Shown: piece after piece, positions 43,291-50,579 of the stretch
How the letters are laid out: the number at the start of each line of letters is the position of its first letter
How positions within the stretch are numbered: the first letter of the stretch is position 1
NCBI RefSeq assembly: GCF_003143935.1
Contig: NZ_QFRX01000001.1
Span: forward strand, 2,019,587 to 2,083,586
Direction of reading: 5' to 3'
From: Streptomyces sp. Act143
Lineage (GTDB): Bacteria; Actinomycetota; Actinomycetes; Streptomycetales; Streptomycetaceae
Length of the DNA: 64,000 bases
Notes under the pieces: generated by a model
The model's input: the letters and a program-made list of their open reading frames with translations, nothing else
Told to the model about the DNA's origin: nothing
The model's database searches: none
Position numbers and translations under genes: made by a program

Positions 43291-44112
43291 ATGTCGAAAC
43301 CGCAGGAGACCGCCGTCTACACGCACGGGCACCACGAGTCGGTGCTGCGCTCGCACACCTGGCGCACCGCCGCCAACTCCGCGGCCTACCTGCTCGGTTC
43401 GCTGAAGCCCCACATGAAGATCCTGGACATCGGCTGCGGCCCCGGCACCATCACCGCCGACCTGGCGGAACTGGTCCCCGACGGCCATGTCACCGGCGCC
43501 GACCACGCCCCCGGCATCCTGGACCAGGCCCGGGCCACGGCCGCCGGACGCGGCCTGCACAACGTGGACTTCACGGTCGCCGACGTGCACGCCCTGGACT
43601 GGCCGGACGACACGTTCTGCGTGGTCCACGCCCACCAGGTGCTGCAGCACGTCGGCGACCCGGTGCGGGCGCTGCGCGAGATGAAGCGGGTCACCAGGCC
43701 GGGCGGGTTCATCGCGGTCCGGGACTCGGACTACGCGGCCATGACCTGGTATCCGGCGTCCCCCGGGCTGGACGACTGGCAGGACCTGTACCAGCGCGTC
43801 GCCCGCGCCAACGGGGGTGAACCGGACGCCGGGCGCCGACTGAAGTCATGGGCCCTGGCGGCGGGCCTGACCGACATCACCGCGACCTCGGACACCTGGA
43901 CCTTCGCGACCGCCGAGGAGCGGGCGTGGTGGAGCGGGCTGTGGGCCGACCGCACGGTGGCCTCCGCGTACGCGGACCGGGCGACCGAGGGCGGCCACGC
44001 CACGGCGGAGGGCCTGCGGGCGATCTCGGACGCCTGGCGGGAGTGGGGCCGGCAGGAGGACGCCTGGTTCAGCGTGCTGCACGGGGAAATTCTCTGCCGC
44101 AAGGACGCCTGA
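43291..44112 (+). CDS. Class I SAM-dependent methyltransferase
   Basis: A 273-aa methyltransferase. Motif I is ILDIGCGPGTITADLAELV, followed by VTGADHAPGILDQARATA, ADVHALDWPDDTFCVVHAHQVLQHVGDP, and MKRVTRPGGFIAVRDSD. The C-terminal part (TWYPASPGLDDWQDLYQRVARANGGEPDAGRRLKSWALAAG) gives substrate recognition, target unknown. ATG 43291 follows AGGGGAG at 8 nt. An inverted GTACCG/CGGTAC pair (43243-43248, 43255-43260) precedes it and may be an operator. A hairpin follows the stop. Confidence 0.9.
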   Translation: MSKPQETAVYTHGHHESVLRSHTWRTAANSAAYLLGSLKPHMKILDIGCGPGTITADLAELVPDGHVTGADHAPGILDQARATAAGRGLHNVDFTVADVHALDWPDDTFCVVHAHQVLQHVGDPVRALREMKRVTRPGGFIAVRDSDYAAMTWYPASPGLDDWQDLYQRVARANGGEPDAGRRLKSWALAAGLTDITATSDTWTFATAEERAWWSGLWADRTVASAYADRATEGGHATAEGLRAISDAWREWGRQEDAWFSVLHGEILCRKDA

Positions 44113-44120
44113 ATCCCCGT

Positions 44121-44137
44121 TTCCGGGAAACCCGGAA
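44121..44137 (+). terminator. Short hairpin between methyltransferase and small membrane protein genes
   Basis: TTCCGGG (44121-44127) and CCCGGAA (44131-44137) are separated by AAA. It lies 8 bases past the methyltransferase stop. It may terminate or attenuate transcription into the next gene. Confidence 0.55.
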
Positions 44138-44154
44138 CACAGGAGGTTCACACT

Positions 44155-44325
44155 ATGGTTGCCATTCTTCTTGTACTGCTTCTGGCATTGATTCTGTTCG
44201 GTGCCGGATTCGCAGTGAAGATTCTCTGGTGGATTGCGCTGGCAGTTCTGGTTCTCTGGCTCCTGGGATTCCTGATGCGCGGCACAACCGCAGCCGGAGG
44301 CCGGGGCCGCTGGTACAGGTGGTGA
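44155..44325 (+). CDS. Small hydrophobic membrane protein, 56 aa
   Basis: A short gene preceded by AGGAGG. It encodes MVAILLVLLLALILFGAG, then FAVKILWWIALAVLVLWLLGFL and a basic tail (RGTTAAGGRGRWYRW), so two closely spaced helices. Codon use differs from neighbours: several ATT, CTT, GTA, GTT and TTG codons occur in the hydrophobic stretch. This family of hydrophobic proteins is common in Streptomyces; function unknown. Its end abuts a hairpin shared with the convergent gvp cluster. Confidence 0.82.
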   Translation: MVAILLVLLLALILFGAGFAVKILWWIALAVLVLWLLGFLMRGTTAAGGRGRWYRW

Positions 44326-44329
44326 TATT

Positions 44330-44354
44330 CCCCGGCGGAAATTCATTCCCGGGG
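44330..44354. terminator. Hairpin between the hydrophobic protein gene and gvpK
   Basis: CCCCGG (44330-44335) and CCGGGG (44349-44354) pair across 13 bases, overlapping the last codons of gvpK. It may terminate the gas-vesicle operon and its convergent neighbour. Confidence 0.5.
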
Positions 44355-44627
44355 TAGCAGCGGTCCCAGCGGCCCGAGGTCCAGATTCAGGTCCTCGGGC
44401 CGCAGGCCGTAGCGCTCGCGCAGCTCGGTCATGCGGTCGTCGAGCAGCATCAGGGTGAGCCCGATGCGCTCCTCCTGCTCCTCGGTCAGACCCCCGTCGT
44501 CGAAGCGGCGCAGCGCCTGGCGCTCCATGAGCTGGCGCAGCAGCTCGACGACGGTCAGGACGAGTTTGACGAGGTCACGTTCGACGGTGTCCGGTTCGAG
44601 GTCGAGCCGGTTGCGGGCCCGGGTCAC
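44343..44627 (-). CDS. gvpK: Gas vesicle protein GvpK
   Basis: A 94-aa protein with the GvpK core LEPDTVERDLVKLVLTVVELLRQLMERQALRRFDDGGLTEEQEERIGLTLMLLDDRMTELRERYGL. GvpK is a minor protein required for vesicle formation. GTG 44627 has GGGGAG 7 nt upstream and forms a GTGA overlap with the gvpS stop. It is the last gene of the cluster. Confidence 0.93.
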   Translation of the reverse strand: MTRARNRLDLEPDTVERDLVKLVLTVVELLRQLMERQALRRFDDGGLTEEQEERIGLTLMLLDDRMTELRERYGLRPEDLNLDLGPLGPLLPRE

Positions 44628-44812
44628 AGCAGCTCTCCCCACGGCGACGGAACTTGTTCGTTCACGGAACTGATCAGGGCGTTGAGGTCGATGCGGACGA
44701 GGTCCACGTCCGCGATGCGCAGGGTGATGTCGCCCGTGATGACGACCCCGCCGGCCAGCAGCCGGTCGAGCAGGTCCACCAGGGCGATCTCTCGGCGTTC
44801 GACGACGGTCAA
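44624..44812 (-). CDS. gvpS: Gas vesicle protein GvpS (GvpA-like)
   Basis: A 62-aa GvpA/J-like protein: ERREIALVDLLDRLLAGGVVITGDITLRIADVDLVRIDLNALISSV. The start is most likely TTG 44812, a rare codon, because GGGGGAG lies 5 nt upstream, the TTG overlaps the gvpL stop as TTGA, and the conserved domain starts a few residues later. An in-frame start further upstream would lie inside gvpL. Confidence 0.88.
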   Translation of the reverse strand: MTVVERREIALVDLLDRLLAGGVVITGDITLRIADVDLVRIDLNALISSVNEQVPSPWGELL

Positions 44813-45564
44813 GGCTTCTCCCCCGCGAAGGAATAGGCGGCCCACGGGCCGGTGAGTTCCACTCGGAAATCGGTCGCCTCGTCCTTCGTCCGGTCGACGA
44901 GTTCCACGAATTCCTCGGACCTGGACCTCGGCACCAAATAGGCCGCATTCAGCACGTTACGGCCCGCCGCGCCGGAGAGCGTGGCGTTCTGCGGAGCGTG
45001 CAGCCGGGAATCGTCGGCGACCGCCGAGAGTGTCTCGTGAAGTCGGTTCGCGAATTCCTCGGCCCGCTGCCACAGATCCTCGTGCGCCCTGACGCTGGTG
45101 CGCCGCTGCCGCAGATAGTCCCGGCCGGTCGCCGGCTTGGCGGCCGGCGCGCCGGTGTCCGCGGGCGGGGCGTCCGCGTACAGCTTGACGCCCCACTCCA
45201 CGCGCCCCTCCAGCCGGTCCAGGGTGCGCCGGAAGTCGGCCTCCCTGGCCTGGAGCATCGTGCGGACCCCGCTGTCGTCCCGGAAGACGGTGGCCAGCCG
45301 GAGCGGCAGCGGGGTGGTGACGACGGTGAGGGCGTCGATCACGCCCTGATGGGCGCGGGCCGTCGCGGTGAGCCAGTCCAGGTCCTCCAGACGGGACCGG
45401 AGCGGCTCCTCAGCGAAGTCCCGCTCCGGCACATGGCTGACGACGGCCACGAGGCCGTGGTGGGCGAGCAGTCTGGGCGGGTCACCGGCCACGCCCGTCA
45501 GCTCGGCCTGCAACGGCGTGCCGAAAGGCCGGCAGACGGCGTACACATAACGCAGTCCGGTCAT
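44809..45564 (-). CDS. gvpL: Gas vesicle protein GvpL (GvpF/L family)
   Basis: A 251-aa GvpL/GvpF-family protein: RYVYAVCRPFGTPLQAEL, HHGLVAVVSHVPERDFAEEPL, TVVTTPLPLRLATVFRDDSGVRTML, VEWGVKLYADA and a C-terminal VELTGPWAAYSF. It is thought to help assemble GvpA at the growing vesicle. The ATG overlaps the gvpJ stop (ATGA) and its own stop overlaps gvpS. It is a paralogue of GvpF in the same cluster. Confidence 0.94.
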   Translation of the reverse strand: MTGLRYVYAVCRPFGTPLQAELTGVAGDPPRLLAHHGLVAVVSHVPERDFAEEPLRSRLEDLDWLTATARAHQGVIDALTVVTTPLPLRLATVFRDDSGVRTMLQAREADFRRTLDRLEGRVEWGVKLYADAPPADTGAPAAKPATGRDYLRQRRTSVRAHEDLWQRAEEFANRLHETLSAVADDSRLHAPQNATLSGAAGRNVLNAAYLVPRSRSEEFVELVDRTKDEATDFRVELTGPWAAYSFAGEKP

Positions 45565-45887
45565 CGGGCCTCCTCCTCGGCGTGCCCGGGCTCCAGTCGG
45601 GCGATGCGCTCGCGCAACTCGGCGTTCTCCCGGGCGAGTTCCTGGTGGCGGGCGCGGGAGGACAACGCGGGGTCGTCCTCCCACCAGTCGATGCCCATCT
45701 CCTTCGCCTTGTCGACGGAGGCGACGATCAGCCGCAGTTTCACGGTGAGGAGTTCGATGTCGAGCAGGTTGATCCGGATGTCGCCGGCGATGACCACACC
45801 CTTGTCGAGCACCCTCTCCAGGATGTCGGCGAGGTTCGCACTGCCGTCGCGGCCGTAGGGTTCGGGCAGCCGGCCGGGCGTCGTCAT
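45561..45887 (-). CDS. gvpJ: Gas vesicle protein GvpJ (GvpA-like)
   Basis: A 108-aa protein with a GvpA-like core (NLADILERVLDKGVVIAGDIRINLLDIELLTVKLRLIVASVDKAKEMGIDWW) followed by a short charged coiled segment (HQELARENAELRERIARLEP). The tail has a heptad pattern of L/I and could form a coiled coil with other minor Gvps. It overlaps gvpZ and gvpL by four bases each. Confidence 0.93.
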   Translation of the reverse strand: MTTPGRLPEPYGRDGSANLADILERVLDKGVVIAGDIRINLLDIELLTVKLRLIVASVDKAKEMGIDWWEDDPALSSRARHQELARENAELRERIARLEPGHAEEEAR

Positions 45888-47017
45888 CGACGGCTCCCGC
45901 CCTCGGCGTACTCGTACTCCTCGTCCTCCGCCTCGTCCTGCGCGCCCTCGGCCTCGTCGTCGTACTCGTCCTCGGGCTCTTCTTCGCCTTCGTCCTCGCC
46001 TTCCTCTTCCCCTTCGTCCTCCTCCTCGTACTCGTCCTCGGGCTCCTCCTTGCCGGTCTCCTCCTCGGCGTAGGGGCCCTCCTGCTCAGCTTCCTCTTCC
46101 TCGCCCTCGTACGCCTCCTCGCCGCCCTGCTCGTCCTCCTCCTCGGCCACCGCGTCCTCGTGGCTGCGGACGACCTCGCCGTCGCGGATCTCACCGCGCC
46201 AGCCGTCCTCGGCCTCGCCCTTGAGGGTGACGTACCGGACGTAGTTCTTGAGGTCGAGGCGGGCCCGGCGGCCCTGGGCGCGCCAGATGTTGCCGGTCTT
46301 CTCGAACAGGCCCTTGGGGTAGTACTCGATCACCAGCAGCACCCGGGTGAGGCTGTCGGCGAGCCGGTGGAAGGAGACGACGCCCTTCGTGGTGCCCTTC
46401 GCGCCCTCCGACGTCCAGGCGATGCGGTCGTCGGGCACCTGCTCGGTGGTGTGCGCCTTCCAACTGCGGTTGGACCAGAAGACCTTCAGCTGCCAGTCGG
46501 AGGTCGTGTCGTCGGCGCGGTTCGCGCTCTTCACACCCTTGGCGAAGGTGCTGAAGTCCTGGTACTGCGTCCACTGGTCGTAGGCCGTGCGCAGGGGGAC
46601 GCCGACATCGACGTACTCCATGATCACGGTGGGCTTCTTGCCCGCCCCGCCCTTGCGTTTGCCCTTGCCGCCCCCCAGGTTCTTCAACGCGCCCATGACG
46701 TTCTCCTTGGCGCGGGAGGCGCCCACCTCCAGGGCGGTGCGCAGTGGTCCCTTGCCCTCGGCGAGCTTGCGGCCGCCGTCGAGGGCGAGCTTGGCGAAGC
46801 CGGGGCTGTTGCCGTCGGCGATGTCGTTCAGTTTCACGGTGGTCTCGCCGAGCTTGCGGCCCGCGCCGATCAGCAGGCGCTGGGCCTGAGCGGCGAGGTA
46901 CTCCTGCGCCTCGCCCTTGAGCCGGTCGACGGCCTCGCTGCGGGCGACCCCGCCGAGCGGGCCGGCCTTCGTGGCCCCGCGGGCGGCGGAGGTCGCGGAT
47001 CCGACGGTGTCGGTCAT
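45884..47017 (-). CDS. gvpZ: GvpZ: SRPBCC-domain protein with long acidic tail
   Basis: A 377-aa protein. The N-terminal ~125 residues are helical and end in a Lys/Gly linker (GGGKGKRKGGAGKKP). An SRPBCC/polyketide-cyclase-like domain spans ~128-280 (IMEYVDVGVPLRTAYDQWTQYQDFSTFAKGVKS, WQLKVFWSNRSWKAHTTEQVPDDRIAW, VVSFHRLADSLTRVLLVIEYYPKG). The last ~85 residues are almost entirely Glu/Asp. Such a tail would be highly soluble and disordered. The actinobacterial gvp clusters carry this gene as gvpZ; its role in vesicle formation is not established to my knowledge. It overlaps gvpY and gvpJ by four bases. Confidence 0.85.
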   Translation of the reverse strand: MTDTVGSATSAARGATKAGPLGGVARSEAVDRLKGEAQEYLAAQAQRLLIGAGRKLGETTVKLNDIADGNSPGFAKLALDGGRKLAEGKGPLRTALEVGASRAKENVMGALKNLGGGKGKRKGGAGKKPTVIMEYVDVGVPLRTAYDQWTQYQDFSTFAKGVKSANRADDTTSDWQLKVFWSNRSWKAHTTEQVPDDRIAWTSEGAKGTTKGVVSFHRLADSLTRVLLVIEYYPKGLFEKTGNIWRAQGRRARLDLKNYVRYVTLKGEAEDGWRGEIRDGEVVRSHEDAVAEEEDEQGGEEAYEGEEEEAEQEGPYAEEETGKEEPEDEYEEEDEGEEEGEDEGEEEPEDEYDDEAEGAQDEAEDEEYEYAEGGSRR

Positions 47018-47691
47018 CGGTCACCGCCTCCCTTCGGCAGCCGCGTGCGCGCCCCACTTGCGGTGCCGCGCGCCGCGGCCGTCTTCTTGGCCGCGGTCTT
47101 CTTCGTCCCGGCCGTGGCCTTCTTGGCGGGCGCCTTCGCCGCGCTCTTCTTGGCGGGCGCCTTCTTGGCGGCGGTCTTCTTCGCCGTCGCCTTCTTGGCC
47201 GGCGCCCGCTCACGGGGCGGCTCGGGCTCCTCGTCCCGCTCGGCCTCGGGCTCGCCGCCGCTCTCCTCGTACTCCTCGGCCCCGGCCTCGTTCTCGTGAT
47301 CGTTCTCGTCGTACTCGTCGGTGCCCTCGTCGTCCTCGTCCTTGCCGAACCCGAGGTCCGACCCGTCCGGCACGACGCCCGCGAGCTGGTCGCGGACCTG
47401 GGCGGTACGACCGTGCAGCCGGTCGGCGAGGGCGTCGATCTGCCGCTCCACCATGGCGCCCGAGGCCGCCTTCCCGACGCCGCGCAGGTCCTCGCGCAAC
47501 TGGTCGCCGATCTCCTTGAACTGCGGGTTGTTCCGCAGCTGTCCGGAGACCAGGTCCGCGAGCGCCCGCGGGCTCAGCTGCATCCGTTTGCCGGCGACCA
47601 GGGTGCCGACGGCGAAGGCCATCTTCAACTTCTTGGTACGCCCGAGGACGTATCCGGCCCCTACCGCGAGGCCCAGTCCCACTCGGTTCAT
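47014..47691 (-). CDS. gvpY: GvpY: helical protein with acidic segment and histone H1-like tail
   Basis: A 225-aa protein. A hydrophobic/basic N-terminus (MNRVGLGLAVGAGYVLGRTKKLKMAFAVGTLVAGKRM) and a helical region lead into an acidic run (~120-160, with DEDDEGTDEYDENDHENEAG). The C-terminal ~60 residues repeat A/K/P (APAKKATAKKTAAKKAPAKK and similar), as in histone H1 and HupS tails. The protein thus has adjoining strongly negative and positive blocks. The ATG shares a base with the gvpG stop. Actinobacterial-specific; function unknown. The name follows the S. coelicolor order OAFGYZJLSK. Confidence 0.82.
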   Translation of the reverse strand: MNRVGLGLAVGAGYVLGRTKKLKMAFAVGTLVAGKRMQLSPRALADLVSGQLRNNPQFKEIGDQLREDLRGVGKAASGAMVERQIDALADRLHGRTAQVRDQLAGVVPDGSDLGFGKDEDDEGTDEYDENDHENEAGAEEYEESGGEPEAERDEEPEPPRERAPAKKATAKKTAAKKAPAKKSAAKAPAKKATAGTKKTAAKKTAAARGTASGARTRLPKGGGDR

Positions 47692-47951
47692 CAACTCATC
47701 CAGTCGTTGGTCAACGCGCCTGAGCGCGAGCCGGTCTCCAGTCGGTCCAGGAGCTCGTCCTCCAGCCGGTCGAACTCCTCCTCGTCGATCTCGCCCGCCT
47801 CCAACCGCTCTTCGAGACGGGCGAGTTCGGCCCGGACCGTGGCCGGGTCGTAGTAGATGCGCTCGGCCTCTCTCAGCACCTGTCCGATCACCCACGCGCT
47901 GCCGCGCACGGGCGCGAACGGCAGCAGCAGTACCTCTCCGATCAGTCCCAC
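47691..47951 (-). CDS. gvpG: Gas vesicle protein GvpG
   Basis: An 86-aa protein: GEVLLLPFAPVRGSAWVIGQVLREAERIYYDPATVRAELARLEERLEAGEIDEEEFDRLEDELLDRLE. The LLLPFAP opening and the acidic helix are diagnostic. It is a minor assembly protein. GTG 47951 follows GAGGTGAGG; the gene lies 9 bases after gvpF and overlaps gvpY by one base. Confidence 0.92.
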   Translation of the reverse strand: MGLIGEVLLLPFAPVRGSAWVIGQVLREAERIYYDPATVRAELARLEERLEAGEIDEEEFDRLEDELLDRLETGSRSGALTNDWMS

Positions 47952-47960
47952 GCCCTCACC

Positions 47961-48731
47961 TCACTCACCGGAACTCTCGGCGCCGGCCGTGCTGCCCGCG
48001 GGCTCCGCGGGGCCGGGCTCGACGAAGCTGTACGGCGGCAGCGGGCCGTTGACCCGCAGTTCGAGGTGGGGATGGGTCTTGCGGACCTGCTCGACCGCGG
48101 CGAGGAACGGCTCCGCCGCGTCGCGGGCCACCAGGAACGACACGTTGGCGAGCCAGCCGGTGGACTCCGGACCGTTGCTCACCGCCGCGGCGGTCGGCTC
48201 CAGAGCCTGCTGCACCTCGGCCGCGTCCTCGACCTCGCGGGCCTTGACGGCGGCCACCACCATCTCGCCGAGCCGCAGCTTCTCCTCGTAACTCCCGCCG
48301 CCCGCCTGCCGGTTGGCCTCGGTCAGCGACCGCAGCTCGGGGTTCTCGGCCATCACGCGATGCAGTACGGCCTCTTCGTCGTGGATGGCCTTGACGTTGT
48401 ACTCGACCTTGCCGTCCAGCGCCCGCAGGCGCTCCTTGTAGTGCTCGGCGCGTTCGGCGAGCACTCCGGTGACGGTGGCGTCGTCGGGCGCCACGCTGCC
48501 GAACCGCATGGGCAGCACACAGCCGTCCGCGCCGGCCTCGGCGAGCACGTTCTGGTGGGCGAGCAGATCCTTGCGCTTGGGCCGCAGCCCCTCGGGCGCG
48601 TCACTGACGACGGCCGCCAGACCGCTCTCCTCGAGTATGCGCACGGGCCGCTGCGGGTCGCCGACGCCGGCCAGGTCCTCGGGCAGCGAGGAACGGGAGC
48701 CGTCGATGATGCCGTACACGTACGTGCTCAC
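47961..48731 (-). CDS. gvpF: Gas vesicle protein GvpF (GvpF/L family)
   Basis: A 256-aa protein with the GvpF/L fold: TYVYGIIDGSRSSLPEDLAGVGD, ESGLAAVVSDAPEGLRPKRKDLLAHQNVLAEA, GCVLPMRFGSVAPDDATV, KVEYNVKAIHDEEAVL and a C-terminal LELRVNGPLPPYSFVE. GvpF interacts directly with GvpA during assembly in well-studied systems. GTG 48731 overlaps the gvpA stop (GTGA), which would link the amount of this accessory protein to GvpA synthesis. Confidence 0.94.
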   Translation of the reverse strand: MSTYVYGIIDGSRSSLPEDLAGVGDPQRPVRILEESGLAAVVSDAPEGLRPKRKDLLAHQNVLAEAGADGCVLPMRFGSVAPDDATVTGVLAERAEHYKERLRALDGKVEYNVKAIHDEEAVLHRVMAENPELRSLTEANRQAGGGSYEEKLRLGEMVVAAVKAREVEDAAEVQQALEPTAAAVSNGPESTGWLANVSFLVARDAAEPFLAAVEQVRKTHPHLELRVNGPLPPYSFVEPGPAEPAGSTAGAESSGE

Positions 48732-49159
48732 TCCTGCTCCTCCTTCCTGCGGGCGGCCGTCGACTTGCGGGCGCGCGGCCGCTGCTGTTCGGCCTCGCCG
48801 CCCTCCTCACGCGCCTGCTTGAAGGCGTCCGAGATGGTCTGCGCGGCTCCGGACAGCGCACCCTTGGACTTGCCGCGGGCGCCGGACTCGGTGATCTCGC
48901 CGACGAGGTCGGGCAGGCCGGGGCTGCGATGCGGCCCCGCTTCCAGGTCGAGGCGGTTGCACGCCTCGGCGAAACGCAGATAGGTGTCCACGCTGGCCAC
49001 GACGACCCGGACGTCGATCTTGAGGATTTCGATGCCGACCAGGGAGACCCGCACGAACGCGTCGATGACGAGACCCCTGTCGAGGACCAGTTCCAGGACG
49101 TCGTAGAGGCCACTCGTGCCGCCTCCGCCGCCGGTCTGTTGTGCCGGGACAACGGTCAT
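48728..49159 (-). CDS. gvpA: Major gas vesicle structural protein GvpA, with C-terminal extension
   Basis: A 143-aa protein. The canonical shell domain is GLYDVLELVLDRGLVIDAFVRVSLVGIEILKIDVRVVVASVDTYLRFAEACNRLDL (~residues 15-70). After it comes a ~70-residue extension (RSPGLPDLVGEITESGARGKSKGALSGAAQTISDAFKQAREEGGE ... RPRARKSTAARRKEEQE), charged and not hydrophobic. Standard GvpA proteins are ~70-75 aa. ATG 49159 is set by AGGAGG. It is preceded by gvpO after 52 bases and overlaps gvpF by four. Confidence 0.93.
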   Translation of the reverse strand: MTVVPAQQTGGGGGTSGLYDVLELVLDRGLVIDAFVRVSLVGIEILKIDVRVVVASVDTYLRFAEACNRLDLEAGPHRSPGLPDLVGEITESGARGKSKGALSGAAQTISDAFKQAREEGGEAEQQRPRARKSTAARRKEEQE

Positions 49160-49211
49160 GCCGACCGCGCCTCCTTGCCTGTGTTGTCGGGTTGAGGATC
49201 GGTTCGGCGGC

Positions 49212-49565
49212 CTACCGGCCGCCGGGCCTGTGTGCGTCGGCACGTCCGCGTTCGTAGCGGCGGACGCGCCGGTAGCCGGTGAGCTGGCCTTCGGGGTCGA
49301 GGTCGACCTGGTAGCTCGCCATCAGGCTCATGGTGTCGGGCACGCGGGCGAGTTCGAGGACCTCGACCTCCAGCGACCAGCCGTCCTCCGTCTGCTCGAA
49401 GGACGACACCGTCTCGGCGGACATCCCGGTCAGCTCCGCGAGCTGGGTGCGTGCGTTGCGCAGCACCTGCATGGGGCCGGGCCGGTCTTCCGTCGTGTCG
49501 CTTTCCGCCCGCTGGGAAGATTTCTGTGAATTCTGCGCGTTTGATGTGTTTTTTGTGTTCGTCAT
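49212..49565 (-). CDS. gvpO: Gas vesicle protein GvpO
   Basis: A 117-aa protein with the GvpO core RNARTQLAELTGMSAETVSSFEQTEDGWSLEVEVLELARVPDTMSLMASYQVDLDPEGQLTGYRRVRRYERGRADAH. The first 25 residues are Asn/Ser/Thr/Gln-rich and encoded by unusually A-rich codons (AAA, ACA, TCA, AAT), which would keep the start region unstructured. ATG 49565 follows GAGG at 5 nt. It is the first gene of the cluster, so its upstream region should carry the operon promoter. Confidence 0.93.
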   Translation of the reverse strand: MTNTKNTSNAQNSQKSSQRAESDTTEDRPGPMQVLRNARTQLAELTGMSAETVSSFEQTEDGWSLEVEVLELARVPDTMSLMASYQVDLDPEGQLTGYRRVRRYERGRADAHRPGGR

Positions 49566-49583
49566 GGCCACCTCTAGCTCCGG

Positions 49584-49608
49584 GTGGCCGCATGTCCGCC
49601 GGTCAAAC
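49584..49608 (-). promoter_or_regulatory. Weak candidate stress-sigma promoter before gvpO
   Basis: On the minus strand GTTT (49608-49605), 15 bases, GGCCAC (49589-49584). Only 4 of 6 positions match GGGTAC, so this is tentative. The start would lie ~10-15 bases before ATG 49565. Confidence 0.2.
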
Positions 49609-49649
49609 CTCTGAGGTGCGTGGAGGTCGGCGAGGCGCCGCGGGGGGCG

Positions 49650-50579
49650 TCAGCCGCGCATCGCGTTCAGCCTGCGCCGGGCCGGTCCCAGGGCGCGGCC
49701 CTTGCCCATCACCCCGGCCCACGGGTTGGTGCGGGCCTGGTCGACGGCGTCGGCGATGGTCCAACGGCGGGCGTCGAGACCCGGATCGTCCAGCTGGTCC
49801 CAGGACAGCGGGGTGGCCACGGGGGCGCCGGGCCGGGCCCGGACGGTGTAGGGGACGACCGCGGTCTGCGCGTAGGCGTTGCGCTGGACGTCCAGGTAGA
49901 GGCGGTCGCCGCGGTCCTTCTTGCGGGCGGCGGTGGTGAGCCGGTCGGGGTGGCCGGCGACGAGGAGGTCGGCGACGTCCTTCGCGAAGTCCCGTACCTC
50001 GTCGAAGCCGTCCTGCCCGGTCAGCGGCACCACGACGTGCAGCCCGCGCGAACCGGTGGTCATGAGCGCCGACGGCAGTTTCAGCTCGTCCAGCAGCTCC
50101 CCCAGCAGCCCGGCCGCCGCGTGCACGGGCGCGAAGTCCTCGCCCTCGCCGGAGGGATCGAGATCGAACACCATCCGGTCCGGCCGCTCCAGGCGCCCGA
50201 CCCGCGACAGCCAGCGGTGCAGGGTCAGGCAGGCCTGGTCGGCGAGGTACACGAGGGTTGCGGAGTCGTCGCACACCGTGTGGCAGACGGTGCCGCCCTC
50301 CTTGGGCACCTCGACGCGGGTGATCCAGTCCGGATAGTTCTCCGGGGTGTTCTTCTGCATGAACCGGGGGCCGTCGACGCCGTCCGGGTGCCGCTCCAGC
50401 ATCAGCGGACGGCCGCGCAGATGGGGCAGCATGAAGGGGGCGACGGCCCGGTGGTACTCGGCGAGATCGCCCTTGGTGTACTCCTTGGCCTGTCCGGTGC
50501 CGGGGAAGAGCACCTTGCCTGGCCGGTGCACCTCGACCGTGCGGCGCCCGGCCCGCACCTTCCGCACGTCGTCCGTCAT
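49650..50579 (-). CDS. LigD-type DNA polymerase (PrimPol) domain protein
   Basis: A 309-aa stand-alone polymerase domain of the bacterial end-joining type (LigD_pol). The metal-binding Asp pair is Asp139/Asp141 in MVFDLDPSGEGEDF. Other marks are LMLERHPDGVDGPRFMQKNTPENYPDWITRV, ALMTTGSRGLHVVVPL, RLYLDVQRNAYAQTAVVPYTVRARPGAPVATPLSWDQL and NPWAGV. Such enzymes fill gaps and add nucleotides during repair of double-strand breaks, with Ku and a ligase. No Ku or ligase gene is beside it. ATG 50579 is entered through three tandem mini-cistrons that resemble its own first codons. Confidence 0.92.
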   Translation of the reverse strand: MTDDVRKVRAGRRTVEVHRPGKVLFPGTGQAKEYTKGDLAEYHRAVAPFMLPHLRGRPLMLERHPDGVDGPRFMQKNTPENYPDWITRVEVPKEGGTVCHTVCDDSATLVYLADQACLTLHRWLSRVGRLERPDRMVFDLDPSGEGEDFAPVHAAAGLLGELLDELKLPSALMTTGSRGLHVVVPLTGQDGFDEVRDFAKDVADLLVAGHPDRLTTAARKKDRGDRLYLDVQRNAYAQTAVVPYTVRARPGAPVATPLSWDQLDDPGLDARRWTIADAVDQARTNPWAGVMGKGRALGPARRRLNAMRG

